From DATLWR01 sp035576205 (GTDB lineage Bacteria > Pseudomonadota > Zetaproteobacteria > Mariprofundales > Mariprofundaceae), in NCBI GenBank assembly GCA_035576205.1, contig DATLWR010000055.1:1-16853 (forward strand): DNA of 16,853 bases, written 5' to 3'. The notes under the pieces are model-generated. The model ran no database searches. It saw only the letters and a list, made by a program, of their open reading frames with translations, and was not told the DNA's origin. A program made the translations under genes and the position numbers. Shown piece by piece: positions 1 to 7,538 of this stretch (position 1 is its first letter; the number at the start of each line of letters is the position of its first letter).

Positions 1-796
1 CGGTCTTCACGACGCAACCGGCGCAACCGCCGATGCCGCAGGCCATGTGCTCCTCGAGACTCAGAAAGGTCGGCAGATCGAACTCGCGCCCCAGCCTCGC
101 CACGGCGTGCAGCATCGGATGCGGGCCGCAGGAGAGCAGCATGCAGCGCCGGCGCTCCTTTTCCGTGAGTGCGGAAAGGTAGCCGCGGGCGAGGTTCGGC
201 ACATGCCCCTCGTAGCAGCCGTACAGCCCGGCGTTGGAGGCGAGCCGTGAAGCGATGCCGCGCTCCTCCAGCGAACGGATGGCGAGAAGGGCATTGCCGC
301 CGACCCCCGGCAGGATGAAGGTGGAAGGTTTCAGCGCGAACGGGAACTCGACCTCGGAACCGGCGAACACGACAACATCGGCGCAGCCATTGAGCCGTTC
401 GGCGGCGAAGATCATCGGCGGGATGCCAACGCCGCCGCCGATCAGCACGTAGCGTTTCGATTCGTCGGCGAGATCGAACGGCCGGCCGATCGGCCCGAGC
501 ATCGGTACCACATCGCCCGCCTTGCGCTCGGACAGCAGCCGCGTGCCCTCGCCGACCGCCTTGTAGAGCAGATCGACGGTGCCCCTGGCCGGATCGGTCA
601 GCATGATCGAGATCGGACGGCGCAGAGGCCGCTCGTTCGAAACGCGGATATGCACGAACTGGCCCGGCTGTGCCGCAGCCGCCGTCTTCGGCGCCTTCAG
701 CCTGAGCACGAATTGCGCCCCCGGATAGGCGACCTGCGCCAGAACCTCGGCCTGCTCCTCGAAGACAGTGTTGCGGTGCTCGGCGAACTCAGCCAA
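1..796 (-). CDS. pyrK: Dihydroorotate dehydrogenase B electron-transfer subunit, partial (runs off left edge)
   Basis: PyrK carries electrons from the type 1B dihydroorotate dehydrogenase (PyrD) through FAD and a [2Fe-2S] cluster to NAD+. About 265 residues are visible; the C-terminus lies outside the window. The FAD-binding motif RPIS is at residues 60-63, and the nucleotide-binding glycine loop GGGVGIPP is at 120-127. Near the edge, Cys253, Cys258 and Cys261 form the first three ligands of the family's iron-sulfur site; the fourth should lie just beyond. I chose TTG at 796 because GGAG sits six bases upstream (806-803), inside the end of pyrC. The first in-frame ATG would cut off the FAD motif, and a GTG at 823 is a weaker alternative. 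The gene overlaps the pyrC stop by a few bases, so it is the last visible gene of the pyr operon; pyrD probably follows outside the window. Family assignment is firm; the start is inferred. Confidence 0.9.
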   Translation of the reverse strand, partial: MAEFAEHRNTVFEEQAEVLAQVAYPGAQFVLRLKAPKTAAAAQPGQFVHIRVSNERPLRRPISIMLTDPARGTVDLLYKAVGEGTRLLSERKAGDVVPMLGPIGRPFDLADESKRYVLIGGGVGIPPMIFAAERLNGCADVVVFAGSEVEFPFALKPSTFILPGVGGNALLAIRSLEERGIASRLASNAGLYGCYEGHVPNLARGYLSALTEKERRRCMLLSCGPHPMLHAVARLGREFDLPTFLSLEEHMACGIGGCAGCVVKT

Positions 797-2075
797 CGAT
801 GGCTCCGTCGGCGAAGACGACACGGCCGTTCTTCAGCGTCTGCGTCACCCGCCCCTGCAGGGTGCGGCCGTGCCACGGCGTGTTCTTCGATTTCGAGAAC
901 AGCTTCCTGCGGTCCAGTGTCCACTTCTCTGCAGGATCAAAGATGCAGACATCGGCAGCCGCACCGACCGACAGCGTGCCGGCAGGCAGGTTCAGCAGCT
1001 TGGCCGGGTTGCTGGTCATCTTGGCGATCAGGTCGGACATGGAGAGAGCGCCGGAACGCTCCAGTTCCAGCGATACCGGCAGCATCGTCTCCAGCCCGAC
1101 GATACCGAAAGCGGCACAGGAGAGACCGCAGCGCTTGTCGTCCTCGTGGTGCGGCGCGTGGTCGGTGGCGATCACCTCGATGGTGCCGTCGCGCAGGCCC
1201 TCGATCACCGCCTGGCGGTCGGATTCCGTACGCAGCGGTGGGCTCATCTTGGCGTCAGCGTTGTAGTTCAGCACCTCCTCTTCGGTCAGCGCGAAGTGGT
1301 GCGGCGCCGCCTCGGTGGTCACCGCCAGCCCCTGCCCCCTGGCCTTACGCACCAGTTCGACCGCCCCCCTGGTGGAGATATGGGCGACGTGGTAGCGGCC
1401 GCCGGTGATCTCGGCCAGCATGATGTCGCGGGCGATCATCGAATCCTCGCCGACCGCCGGCATGCCGGAGACGCCCAGCTGTGTCGAGATCCAGCCCTCG
1501 TTGATGCAGCCTTCGCCGGTCAACTGTTTCTCCTCGGCATGCTGGATCACCATGTAGCCGAAGGTGGCCGCATATTCGAGCGCCTTGCGCATCACGCCGG
1601 CATGCCAGATCGGCAGGCCGTCGTCGGAAAAGGCGACGGCTCCGGCACGCGTCAGCTCGCGCATCTCGGTTAGCTCCTTGCCCTCGAGATTGCGGCTCAC
1701 GGCCCCGATCGGGCGGATGTCGCACAGACCGACCTCACGCGCACGCTCGATCACCTGCCTGAGCACGCCGGCATGGTCGAGCCGTGGGTGCGTGTTCGGC
1801 ATGCAGCACATCGTCGTGACGCCGCCGGCCACGGCGGCACGGGAACCGGACTCGATGTCCTCCTTCCACTCCTGGCCGGGCTCGCGCAGGTGCACGTGCA
1901 TATCGATCAGCCCGGGGCAGACCAGATGGCCGGCCGCATCGATCGTCTCGCCGGCGGTACCCTTGAACTTGCCGACACCGGCCACCTTGCCGTCCTCGAT
2001 CCAGACATCGCAGACCTTGTCGATACCGTTGGCGGGATCGACCACGCGTCCGCCCTTGATCAACAGCGTACTCAT
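789..2075 (-). CDS. pyrC: Dihydroorotase (class I, pyrimidine step 3)
   Basis: This zinc amidohydrolase cyclises N-carbamoyl-aspartate to dihydroorotate in the cytoplasm. The 428-residue protein has the class I metal motif DMHVHLREPG at residues 58-67 (zinc ligands His60 and His62). It also has the AFSDDG segment (metal or bridging Asp near residue 150), QHAEE and HVAHIST histidines in the middle, and the ATDHAPH catalytic aspartate motif near residue 300. All expected metal ligands are present, so it looks like an active enzyme and not a PyrC' pseudo-dihydroorotase of the type paired with PyrB in Pseudomonas. The ATG at 2075 overlaps the pyrB stop as ATGA; the reading frame stays open six codons further upstream, but only to a non-ATG codon inside pyrB. 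pyrK overlaps its 3' end. Length is normal for the family. Confidence 0.96.
   Translation of the reverse strand: MSTLLIKGGRVVDPANGIDKVCDVWIEDGKVAGVGKFKGTAGETIDAAGHLVCPGLIDMHVHLREPGQEWKEDIESGSRAAVAGGVTTMCCMPNTHPRLDHAGVLRQVIERAREVGLCDIRPIGAVSRNLEGKELTEMRELTRAGAVAFSDDGLPIWHAGVMRKALEYAATFGYMVIQHAEEKQLTGEGCINEGWISTQLGVSGMPAVGEDSMIARDIMLAEITGGRYHVAHISTRGAVELVRKARGQGLAVTTEAAPHHFALTEEEVLNYNADAKMSPPLRTESDRQAVIEGLRDGTIEVIATDHAPHHEDDKRCGLSCAAFGIVGLETMLPVSLELERSGALSMSDLIAKMTSNPAKLLNLPAGTLSVGAAADVCIFDPAEKWTLDRRKLFSKSKNTPWHGRTLQGRVTQTLKNGRVVFADGAIVG
803..806 (-). promoter_or_regulatory. Shine-Dalgarno for pyrK TTG start
   Basis: GGAG lies within the last codons of pyrC, six bases before the TTG codon at 796-794. 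It decides between this TTG and the in-frame GTG at 823, which has no comparable site. Confidence 0.5.
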
Positions 2076-2998
2076 GCCTCGTCCCCCCCGCACAGCGCCG
2101 TCAGCACGGCCATGCGTACCGCCACACCGTGCTCGACCTGATCCAGGATACGGCTCTGCATGCCGTCGGCGACATCCGTGGATATCTCCACGCCGCGGTT
2201 CATCGGCCCCGGATGCATCACCAGGCAGTCGTTGCCCGCCTTCGCCAGTCGCTTCGCATTCAGGCCGTAGGCCTCGTGGTATTCGCGGATGGAAGGGAAG
2301 CAGCAGTTGGAGGTGAGCCGCTCGGTCTGCACGCGCAGCATGTAGAGCACGTCCGATCCCGGGATCGCCGCATCGAAATCGTAAAACACCTCGCAGCCGT
2401 AGCGCTCCACCTGCGACGGCAGCAGCGTCTTCGGTGCCACCAGCCGCACCTTGTAGCCGAGCTTCTTGGCGGCGATCAGGTGCGAGCGGGCGACGCGCGA
2501 ATGGGAGATATCGCCGACGATCGTCATCGTGCGGCCGGCATGGCCGCCCAAACCACGCAGGGTCAAGAGGTCAGTGAGAATCTGGGTCGGATGCTCGTGG
2601 GCACCGTCGCCGGCGTTCACGATCGAGGTGCCGGTCAGGTATTCGGCGAGGAACTCGCAGGTGCCGGCGATGGAGTGGCGGATCACCAGCACATGCGGCT
2701 GCATGGCGGCCAGCGTCTGGCCGGTATCAAGCAGTGTCTCCCCCTTCTTGGTCGCACTCGTCGAGGCGGAGATGTTGATGACGTCGGCGGAGAGCCGCTT
2801 GCCGGCAATCTCGAAGCTGGTGCGCGTGCGGGTCGAGTTCTCGAAGAAGAGGTTGATGACCGTCTTGCCGCGGAGTGTCGGCGCCTTCTTGATCGGCCGC
2901 CGGGAGAGCTCGATGAACGATTCGCTCATGTTCAGCAGATAGTCGATCTGATCCGGGTCCAGTTGAGCGATGCCGAACAGATGTTGCAGCGGTTTCAT
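2072..2998 (-). CDS. pyrB: Aspartate carbamoyltransferase catalytic subunit
   Basis: PyrB joins carbamoyl phosphate and aspartate to make N-carbamoyl-aspartate, the first committed pyrimidine step. The 308-residue protein has the carbamoyl-phosphate loop STRTR at residues 55-59, the 80s-loop Lys84/Lys85, Arg107-His108, HPTQ at 136-139, and a GDISHSRVARS segment. A late HPGPMNRG aspartate-binding loop is also present. The segment after Arg107-His108 reads SIAGTC, where many homologues carry a PxSGA pattern; this is a mild variation. No pyrI regulatory chain is visible here. Both ends are coupled by ATGA: its ATG overlaps the pyrR stop, and its stop overlaps the pyrC ATG. This places it in the middle of the pyrimidine operon and suggests stoichiometric translation. 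Confidence 0.97.
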   Translation of the reverse strand: MKPLQHLFGIAQLDPDQIDYLLNMSESFIELSRRPIKKAPTLRGKTVINLFFENSTRTRTSFEIAGKRLSADVINISASTSATKKGETLLDTGQTLAAMQPHVLVIRHSIAGTCEFLAEYLTGTSIVNAGDGAHEHPTQILTDLLTLRGLGGHAGRTMTIVGDISHSRVARSHLIAAKKLGYKVRLVAPKTLLPSQVERYGCEVFYDFDAAIPGSDVLYMLRVQTERLTSNCCFPSIREYHEAYGLNAKRLAKAGNDCLVMHPGPMNRGVEISTDVADGMQSRILDQVEHGVAVRMAVLTALCGGDEA

Positions 2999-3504
2999 CC
3001 CTTCACCTGCCTTTGCATGATATGCCAGTCGCCATCGGTGACCAGCTTGACGGAACTGCCAACCGGAGCCGATACCTTGAATCCGATGCAGTCGGCGGCA
3101 ACCGGCAACTCGCGGCCGCCACGGTCGACCAGCACGGCGAGTTTTACCGAAGCCGGCCGGCCGTAATCGAAAATTTCCCCCAATGCTGCACGGATGGTGC
3201 GGCCGGTATAGAGCACGTCGTCGACCAGCCAGATTCCGGCATCGGAAACGTCGAACGGCAGGTTCGACGGACGCACGCTCGGGTTCGGACCGATGGTATC
3301 GAGATCGTCGCGGTAGAAACTGATGTCGAGGTCGCCGCGCCGCACCTTCGCCCCCGTCTTCTCGAGACGCGCCTGCAGCGCGTCGGCGACCAGCGCACCG
3401 CCGCGCTGGATGCCAACGATGTTAACCTCCGGCGCCCGCATGGCAGCCGCCATCGCATCGAGGGCGGCATTCACCGCCTTGCTGTCGAACAGGATATTGC
3501 TCAT
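2995..3504 (-). CDS. pyrR: PyrR bifunctional pyrimidine regulator / uracil phosphoribosyltransferase
   Basis: PyrR is a phosphoribosyltransferase-fold protein. In Gram-positive bacteria it binds pyr leader RNA in response to UMP/UTP and can convert uracil plus PRPP to UMP. The 169-residue protein shows the PRPP-binding signature VDDVLYTGRT at residues 94-103, the YRDDL segment at 64-68, and DRGGRELP in the C-terminal third, all family hallmarks. The ATG at 3504 overlaps the ruvX stop (ATGA), and its own stop overlaps the pyrB ATG. A frame open further upstream inside ruvX is only read-through of a non-coding frame. No intergenic leader exists between ruvX, pyrR, pyrB and pyrC, so classical PyrR attenuation at those junctions is not supported. 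Whether it regulates RNA or acts only as an enzyme cannot be told from sequence. Confidence 0.95.
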   Translation of the reverse strand: MSNILFDSKAVNAALDAMAAAMRAPEVNIVGIQRGGALVADALQARLEKTGAKVRRGDLDISFYRDDLDTIGPNPSVRPSNLPFDVSDAGIWLVDDVLYTGRTIRAALGEIFDYGRPASVKLAVLVDRGGRELPVAADCIGFKVSAPVGSSVKLVTDGDWHIMQRQVKG

Positions 3505-3959
3505 GCCTTCAACTCCGGGTGGGCGGCGAGGAAATCCTCCAGGATGATCGCCGCCGCGGTCTGGTCGACCTTCTCGGCCACCTTCTTCTCGTTCAGCCCC
3601 TGGGCACGCAGCCGCTCCTTCGCCGTCCAGGTGGTCAGCCGCTCGTCCCACATCGTCATCGTCAGGTCGGTAACGGCGGCAAGCTCGGCAGCGGCCGCCC
3701 GGCAATCCTCGGCCTGCGGCCCTTCACTGCCGTCCATGTTCCTGGGCAGGCCGATAACGATGCCACGGCAGCCGTACTCGGCAACCAGTTTCAGCACCTG
3801 CTTCGGCCAGCCGGAATCGCGGCGAGGCAGACAGGCGACACCGCGCGCACCAAGCCCCAGGCGGTCGGAAACCGCCACGCCGATGCGCTTGCTGCCAATA
3901 TCAAGAGAGATGAGCGGGAGCTGTAAAACGGGACCGGTCGGGGAAGCAGTAGAACCCAC
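3501..3959 (-). CDS. ruvX: RuvX/YqgF family protein, putative pre-16S rRNA nuclease
   Basis: YqgF is an RNase H-fold protein required for trimming the 5' end of 16S rRNA; it was earlier proposed as a Holliday-junction resolvase. The core shows the ISLDIGSKRIGVAVSD first strand with catalytic Asp, the IVIGLP motif in the middle, the WDERLTT acidic motif, and VDQTAAAIIL with a C-terminal acidic residue. The start is uncertain. GTG at 3959 gives 152 residues and begins just after the upstream oxidoreductase stop. ATG at 3992 adds 11 residues and overlaps that gene. Neither has a clear ribosome-binding site, and homologues start nearer the first strand, so I chose the shorter form. The stop overlaps the pyrR ATG. 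ruvX next to pyrR-pyrB-pyrC is a familiar proteobacterial arrangement. Confidence 0.93.
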   Translation of the reverse strand: MGSTASPTGPVLQLPLISLDIGSKRIGVAVSDRLGLGARGVACLPRRDSGWPKQVLKLVAEYGCRGIVIGLPRNMDGSEGPQAEDCRAAAAELAAVTDLTMTMWDERLTTWTAKERLRAQGLNEKKVAEKVDQTAAAIILEDFLAAHPELKA

Positions 3960-3963
3960 TGAC

Positions 3964-4686
3964 TCAGTAGTTGCGCAGGATGCGGCTTTCATCAAAGCCG
4001 AGATTCTGCAGCGTTTCGGTGCAGGCGTCCACCATTGCGCTCATGCCAGCCAGGCATGCCACCGCATGCGAACCGTCCGGCGCATCCGCCTGCAGTGCAT
4101 GCTGCACGTAGCCGATCGGACCATCCCAGTTCTCGTGACCGGTTTCCAGCGTCACCGACACGTCGATATCGTGCGCCGCCAGCTGCTCCAGTTCGTTGGT
4201 TAGCAGCTGGTGCAGCGGCGTCAGGAAGCCGGCGTAGATCGCCACTTTGCCGTAATCCTGACGGTGATGGATGATCTCGTTCCAGACGCTGCGCAGCGGC
4301 GCGATGCCGGTACCGACGCCGATCAGGTAGATGCTGTAGCCCTTGTAGGGGGCAAGATCGAAGGCCTTGCCCATCGGCCCCTCCACCTCAAGCTCCGAGC
4401 CTGGTTTCAGCGCACAGAGATAGGCCGACAGAGGGCCAGCCGACTTGACGAAGAACTCGTACTTGCTGCCGGCCTTAGGAGCCGTGGCAATGGCGAAGTA
4501 GCCAGGCGCCGGATCGCTGACGCCGGGAATGCCGATGCGCACATACTGCCCCGGCTTGAACGACCGCACCTTCTCGCCGTGCATCGGCACCAGCGTCAGT
4601 TCGACGACCACATCCTTGCAGTCCGGATCGGTCATCTGGACATTGCTTTTCACCTGCATACGATATGGAGAAGATTGCTGCGCCAA
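3964..4686 (-). CDS. FAD/NAD(P)-binding oxidoreductase of the ferredoxin reductase superfamily
   Basis: This is a soluble flavoprotein of about 240 residues with the two-domain FNR architecture. The N-terminal FAD barrel contains FKPGQYVRI and a GYFAIATAP segment at the place of the usual RxYS flavin motif. The C-terminal NAD(P) domain contains GVGTGIAPLRS and a late CLAGMSAMVDA element corresponding to the family's CGP/CGM motif. No plant-type iron-sulfur cysteine cluster is seen. The substrate or partner is unknown. I chose TTG at 4686 because a run of five G lies seven bases upstream; ATG at 4659 is the alternative. The frame is open further upstream but would run into prmA on the other strand. 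It is the first gene of the pyr operon, five bases from ruvX. PyrK is in the same superfamily, but this protein is not PyrK. Confidence 0.85.
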   Translation of the reverse strand: MAQQSSPYRMQVKSNVQMTDPDCKDVVVELTLVPMHGEKVRSFKPGQYVRIGIPGVSDPAPGYFAIATAPKAGSKYEFFVKSAGPLSAYLCALKPGSELEVEGPMGKAFDLAPYKGYSIYLIGVGTGIAPLRSVWNEIIHHRQDYGKVAIYAGFLTPLHQLLTNELEQLAAHDIDVSVTLETGHENWDGPIGYVQHALQADAPDGSHAVACLAGMSAMVDACTETLQNLGFDESRILRNY

Positions 4687-4693
4687 GATATTA

Positions 4694-4698
4694 CCCCC
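4694..4698 (-). promoter_or_regulatory. Shine-Dalgarno for the oxidoreductase TTG start
   Basis: Five consecutive G residues on the minus strand precede the TTG at 4686 by seven bases. This supports a non-ATG start over the ATG 27 bases downstream, which has no comparable site. Confidence 0.45.
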
Positions 4699-4714
4699 AC
4701 GAAAAGAGCGGGGT

Positions 4715-4743
4715 ATTGCAGCGAAGGGACGGCGAAGATGCAA
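4715..4743 (-). promoter_or_regulatory. Possible sigma70 promoter for the oxidoreductase-pyr operon
   Basis: On the minus strand TTGCAT (4743-4738) and TGCAAT (4720-4715) are separated by exactly 17 bases, each matching four of six consensus positions. Transcription from here would give a leader of only about 20 bases, too short for a PyrR-type attenuator. The -35 lies over the prmA start codon. The motif match is modest and could be chance. Confidence 0.3.
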
Positions 4744-5589
4744 GCGACAAAATCTCTGGAACTGCGGATTGCAGCCGCCGCCATCGACGAAAATGCCTTT
4801 GAAAACCTGGCCGAAAGCCTACAGGCACTCGGCACCTCGAGCGAAACCGACGCCGATTCGGGCATCGAAACCCTGGTCGCCTGGTTCGAAGTCGACGACG
4901 ACGAAACCGGGCTGCGTGCCCGTGTGATAGCAGCATCCCTGCTGGCCGGCGCCCCGGCCGGGGCCGTGCAGCTGAAAACGCTCGATGCCGCCGACTGGTC
5001 GACCGCCTGGCAGGAGCAGTGGCATGCCATGCCGGTCGGCCGGCGACTGTGGGTACGCCCCTCCTTCTGCGAAGCGGCCCCGGCAGACCACATCGACATC
5101 GTGCTCGACCCCGGCATGGCCTTCGGCACCGGCCAGCATCCGACCACCCGCCTCTGCCTGGAAGCCATCGAGCGACTGTGCGACCAGGAGGCGCCGGTGT
5201 CACTGCTCGATATGGGCGCCGGCTCAGGTATCCTGGCCATCGCCGCCGCCAAGCTGGGAGCCGGCGAAGTACTCGCCATCGACAACGATCCGGACTCCGT
5301 CGAGGCCTGCGAGGTGAACAGCCGCATCAACGGCGTCGCCATCCGTTCGGAACTCGGCGACACGCCGCCGGCCCGCCGCTTTTCGCTGGTGGTGGCCAAT
5401 ATCCTCGCTGGCCCGCTGATCGATATGGCGCCGAAGCTCGCCGACTGCGTCGAGCACGACCTGATCCTCTCCGGCCTGTTGACGACACAGGTGGAGGGCA
5501 TCGTCCGCGCCTACGAAAGCCATGGCCTTAGCGTGACACGCAGCGACACCGAGGGCGAATGGGCCTCGGTGGAGTTCAACCGCCAGTAA
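4738..5589 (+). CDS. prmA: Ribosomal protein L11 methyltransferase
   Basis: PrmA trimethylates lysines and the N-terminus of ribosomal protein L11 using S-adenosylmethionine. The 283-residue protein has an N-terminal L11-recognition domain (about residues 1-100) and a Rossmann methyltransferase domain. The family signature DPGMAFGTGQHPTT starts at residue 124. SAM motif I (DMGAGSG, residues 158-164) is followed by the acidic AIDNDP strand end, and NILA is at 221-224. Motif I has Ala where many PrmA have Cys, a conservative difference. ATG at 4738 is preceded by a purine-rich GAAGGGACGGCGAAG stretch. It is transcribed divergently from the pyr operon across only 51 bp and is convergent with coaD downstream. 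Confidence 0.95.
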   Translation: MQATKSLELRIAAAAIDENAFENLAESLQALGTSSETDADSGIETLVAWFEVDDDETGLRARVIAASLLAGAPAGAVQLKTLDAADWSTAWQEQWHAMPVGRRLWVRPSFCEAAPADHIDIVLDPGMAFGTGQHPTTRLCLEAIERLCDQEAPVSLLDMGAGSGILAIAAAKLGAGEVLAIDNDPDSVEACEVNSRINGVAIRSELGDTPPARRFSLVVANILAGPLIDMAPKLADCVEHDLILSGLLTTQVEGIVRAYESHGLSVTRSDTEGEWASVEFNRQ

Positions 5590-5599
5590 ATTCGATTGT

Positions 5600-5620
5600 T
5601 CTTCCGCTATCCGGGGAAGA
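5600..5620 (+). terminator. Weak hairpin between convergent prmA and coaD
   Basis: TCTTCC (5600-5605) and GGAAGA (5615-5620) form a six-base-pair stem with a nine-base loop in the 58-bp gap between the two stop codons. It is followed by TTATT but not by a strong U-run, so intrinsic termination is possible but not convincing. Confidence 0.3.
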
Positions 5621-5647
5621 TTATTGGAAATACCTTGACCGCAGGGA

Positions 5648-6124
5648 TCAGCGGCGTCCCGGCAGATGCGGCAGCACGGCGGCCGGCACCAGCGCCGACA
5701 CGTCGCCACCCATCGAGGCGATCTCGCGGATGAAGCGCGACGAGACGAAGGTATAGTCCTCGCGCGCCATCACGAAGGCGGTCTCGATCCGCTCGTCGAG
5801 CCGCCGGTTCATCGTCGCCATCTGGAACTCGTATTCGAAATCGGAAGCGGCGCGCAGGCCGCGCAGGATCGCATGCGCCCCCTGCTCGTGGGCCAGGTCG
5901 ACGAGCAGCCCCCTGAAACCCACCGCCTCGACATTCGGCTGGTCGGCGAAGGTTTCGCGCACCATGGCCAGCCGCATATCGAGCCCGAACATCGGCTGCT
6001 TGCCGGGATTCGCCGCCACGCCGATCACCACGCGATCGAACAGCTTCAGGCCTCGGTTGACCACGTCGACATGACCGAGGGTGATCGGATCGAAGGTGCC
6101 GGGATAGATGGCGGTTTGTTTCAT
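5648..6124 (-). CDS. coaD: Phosphopantetheine adenylyltransferase (coenzyme A step 4)
   Basis: CoaD transfers AMP from ATP to 4'-phosphopantetheine, giving dephospho-CoA. The 158-residue protein has the normal family length. It carries the nucleotidyltransferase signature GTFDPITLGH at residues 9-18 (the TxGH motif is Thr15 to His18). It also has the RGLRAASDFEYEFQMA substrate-binding segment and the C-terminal SSRFIREI motif, equivalent to the ISSSxIRE element. The ATG at 6124 overlaps the rsmD stop as ATGA. The rsmD-coaD pair is a widely conserved bacterial arrangement. Here it is the 3' end of an operon that begins with two M16 peptidase-family genes. Confidence 0.97.
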   Translation of the reverse strand: MKQTAIYPGTFDPITLGHVDVVNRGLKLFDRVVIGVAANPGKQPMFGLDMRLAMVRETFADQPNVEAVGFRGLLVDLAHEQGAHAILRGLRAASDFEYEFQMATMNRRLDERIETAFVMAREDYTFVSSRFIREIASMGGDVSALVPAAVLPHLPGRR

Positions 6125-6660
6125 GCGGTCTCCGGGATCAAAAAATGCAGGGTCGTGTCACCATAGCGCCGGGATTGCCGGCACGTCCAGCCTGCCGGCC
6201 AGAGGGGCTCCACCTTCGCCGACTCCTCGATCACCAGCTGGCCGACCCGCACGCCATGCACCGACAGCCAGGCCGGCAGCTTCTCGGCATATCCTTTCGC
6301 ATATGGCGGATCGGCGAAGACGAGATCGAACGACTCGCCGGCAAGTCCCGGCAGCGCCCGCTCCACGGCAAGCGGCAGGATGCGCCAGCCCTGTGACAGC
6401 GACAGGGCACGGCACAGCTGCTGCAGGTGCGCGACGGCACGCCGTTGCTGTTCGACAGAAACCACGCTGTTTGCCCCGCGCGACAGACTCTCGACGGCCA
6501 TGATGCCGGAGCCGGAAAAGAGATCGAGCACCCGGAAGCCATCGATGTCGCCGAGAATATTGAACAGCGCCTCGCGCACTTTCGAGGGCGTGGGCCGAAG
6601 CCCCGGCAGGTCGGGGACCGGAACGATGCGGCCACGCAGATCGCCGCCGGTAACCCGCAT
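6121..6660 (-). CDS. rsmD: 16S rRNA (guanine(966)-N2)-methyltransferase
   Basis: RsmD methylates G966 (E. coli numbering) of 16S rRNA in the assembled small subunit. The 179-residue protein starts with the typical MRVTGGDLRGR and RPTPSKVREALFNIL segments (to residue 36). SAM motif I is DLFSGSG, and the catalytic N-methyltransferase motif DPPY is at residues 117-120. All are family hallmarks, and length is typical. GGGAG lies about seven bases before the ATG at 6660. The upstream response regulator ends 29 bases away, the only non-overlapping junction inside this operon; the stop overlaps the coaD ATG. Confidence 0.96.
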   Translation of the reverse strand: MRVTGGDLRGRIVPVPDLPGLRPTPSKVREALFNILGDIDGFRVLDLFSGSGIMAVESLSRGANSVVSVEQQRRAVAHLQQLCRALSLSQGWRILPLAVERALPGLAGESFDLVFADPPYAKGYAEKLPAWLSVHGVRVGQLVIEESAKVEPLWPAGWTCRQSRRYGDTTLHFLIPETA

Positions 6661-6689
6661 CGCCTAGCTCCCGGCAGTGGCCGAGAGAA

Positions 6690-7538
6690 TCACCACTTGC
6701 GTTCGAAGGATTCCAGACGCTTGGTCAGCAGCGCATCGGGATCGGCATCGCCGGGACTCAGGGCATCGACGGTGAACCCGATATCGATCCGCTCCGCCTG
6801 CTCCGTTTCCGGCCACACCAGCGACAGGTCCCACTTCCCCTTCACATTCTCGGCCCAGGCCTTGGCCTTGTCGGCCGCGGCTTCCGGCATCAGCACGGCG
6901 AAACGCCCCTGCCCCATGTCGGCGATCAGGTCGAAGGAACGCAGGTGCTTGCGCAATGCTGTCCCCGTCTGCGAGGCGGCCATCTGCGCGAACCATTCGG
7001 CATGGCCGCGTACCAGCGCCACGTAGTTGCCGATGCCGAACACGACGAGCGACAGCGGCCGCTCGAACTTGCGGCAGCGCTCGACCTCCTGCTGCAGGCG
7101 GTGGCGCATATAGGCCTCGGTCTCGAGATCGTTGACCGGATTACGGAAGAAATTCTGCTTCAGCCGCTCGGTGCGGGCGAGCGCGGTGTTGACGCGCGCC
7201 AGCAGCTGTTGCGGCGTGATCGGCTTGGTCAGGTAGTCGTCGACACCCTGCGACAGCCCCTTGATCTGGTCATCCAGATCGTCGAGCACACTGAGGAAGA
7301 CGAACGGCGTCATGTTGAAACGCTTGTCCTTGCGCACCTCGGCGGAGAGCTGCCAGCCATCCATGTTCGGCATCATGATGTCGGTCAGGATCAGGTCGAC
7401 GTGGCGGTTCTTCAATAGCGCCAGGGCACTCTTGCCGTCCTCGGCCTCCAGCACCCTGAAGCCACCCTGCTGCAGGAAATGGCTGGTGATGTCACGGCTG
7501 GAGGTGGAGTCCTCGACGACAAGTACGGTTTTTCTCAT
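6690..7538 (-). CDS. Response regulator with degenerate GGDEF-like output domain
   Basis: The protein is 282 residues. The receiver domain (about 1-122) has a complete phosphorylation site: acidic Glu9-Asp10, phospho-acceptor Asp53 in LILTDIMMPNMDGW, Ser83 and Lys105 in TKP. The C-terminal part (about 135-282) resembles a GGDEF diguanylate cyclase domain (RPLSLVVFGIGNYVAL, then DLIADMGQGRFAVLMPEA). However, the signature reads GQGRF at 209-213, and the metal-binding Asp after LSL is Gly. It is therefore probably not a cyclase and may be a nucleotide sensor or interaction module. ATG at 7538 overlaps the upstream M16 gene stop (ATGA) and has AAGGGGAAA in front of it. A longer frame upstream lies inside that gene and is rejected. 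No sensor kinase is in the window, and the regulated process is unknown. Confidence 0.85.
   Translation of the reverse strand: MRKTVLVVEDSTSSRDITSHFLQQGGFRVLEAEDGKSALALLKNRHVDLILTDIMMPNMDGWQLSAEVRKDKRFNMTPFVFLSVLDDLDDQIKGLSQGVDDYLTKPITPQQLLARVNTALARTERLKQNFFRNPVNDLETEAYMRHRLQQEVERCRKFERPLSLVVFGIGNYVALVRGHAEWFAQMAASQTGTALRKHLRSFDLIADMGQGRFAVLMPEAAADKAKAWAENVKGKWDLSLVWPETEQAERIDIGFTVDALSPGDADPDALLTKRLESFERKW

Noticed and set aside
4210..4737. N-terminal extension of prmA by 176 codons
   Set aside because: It lies opposite the oxidoreductase, has no family similarity, and PrmA homologues begin at the ATG at 4738.
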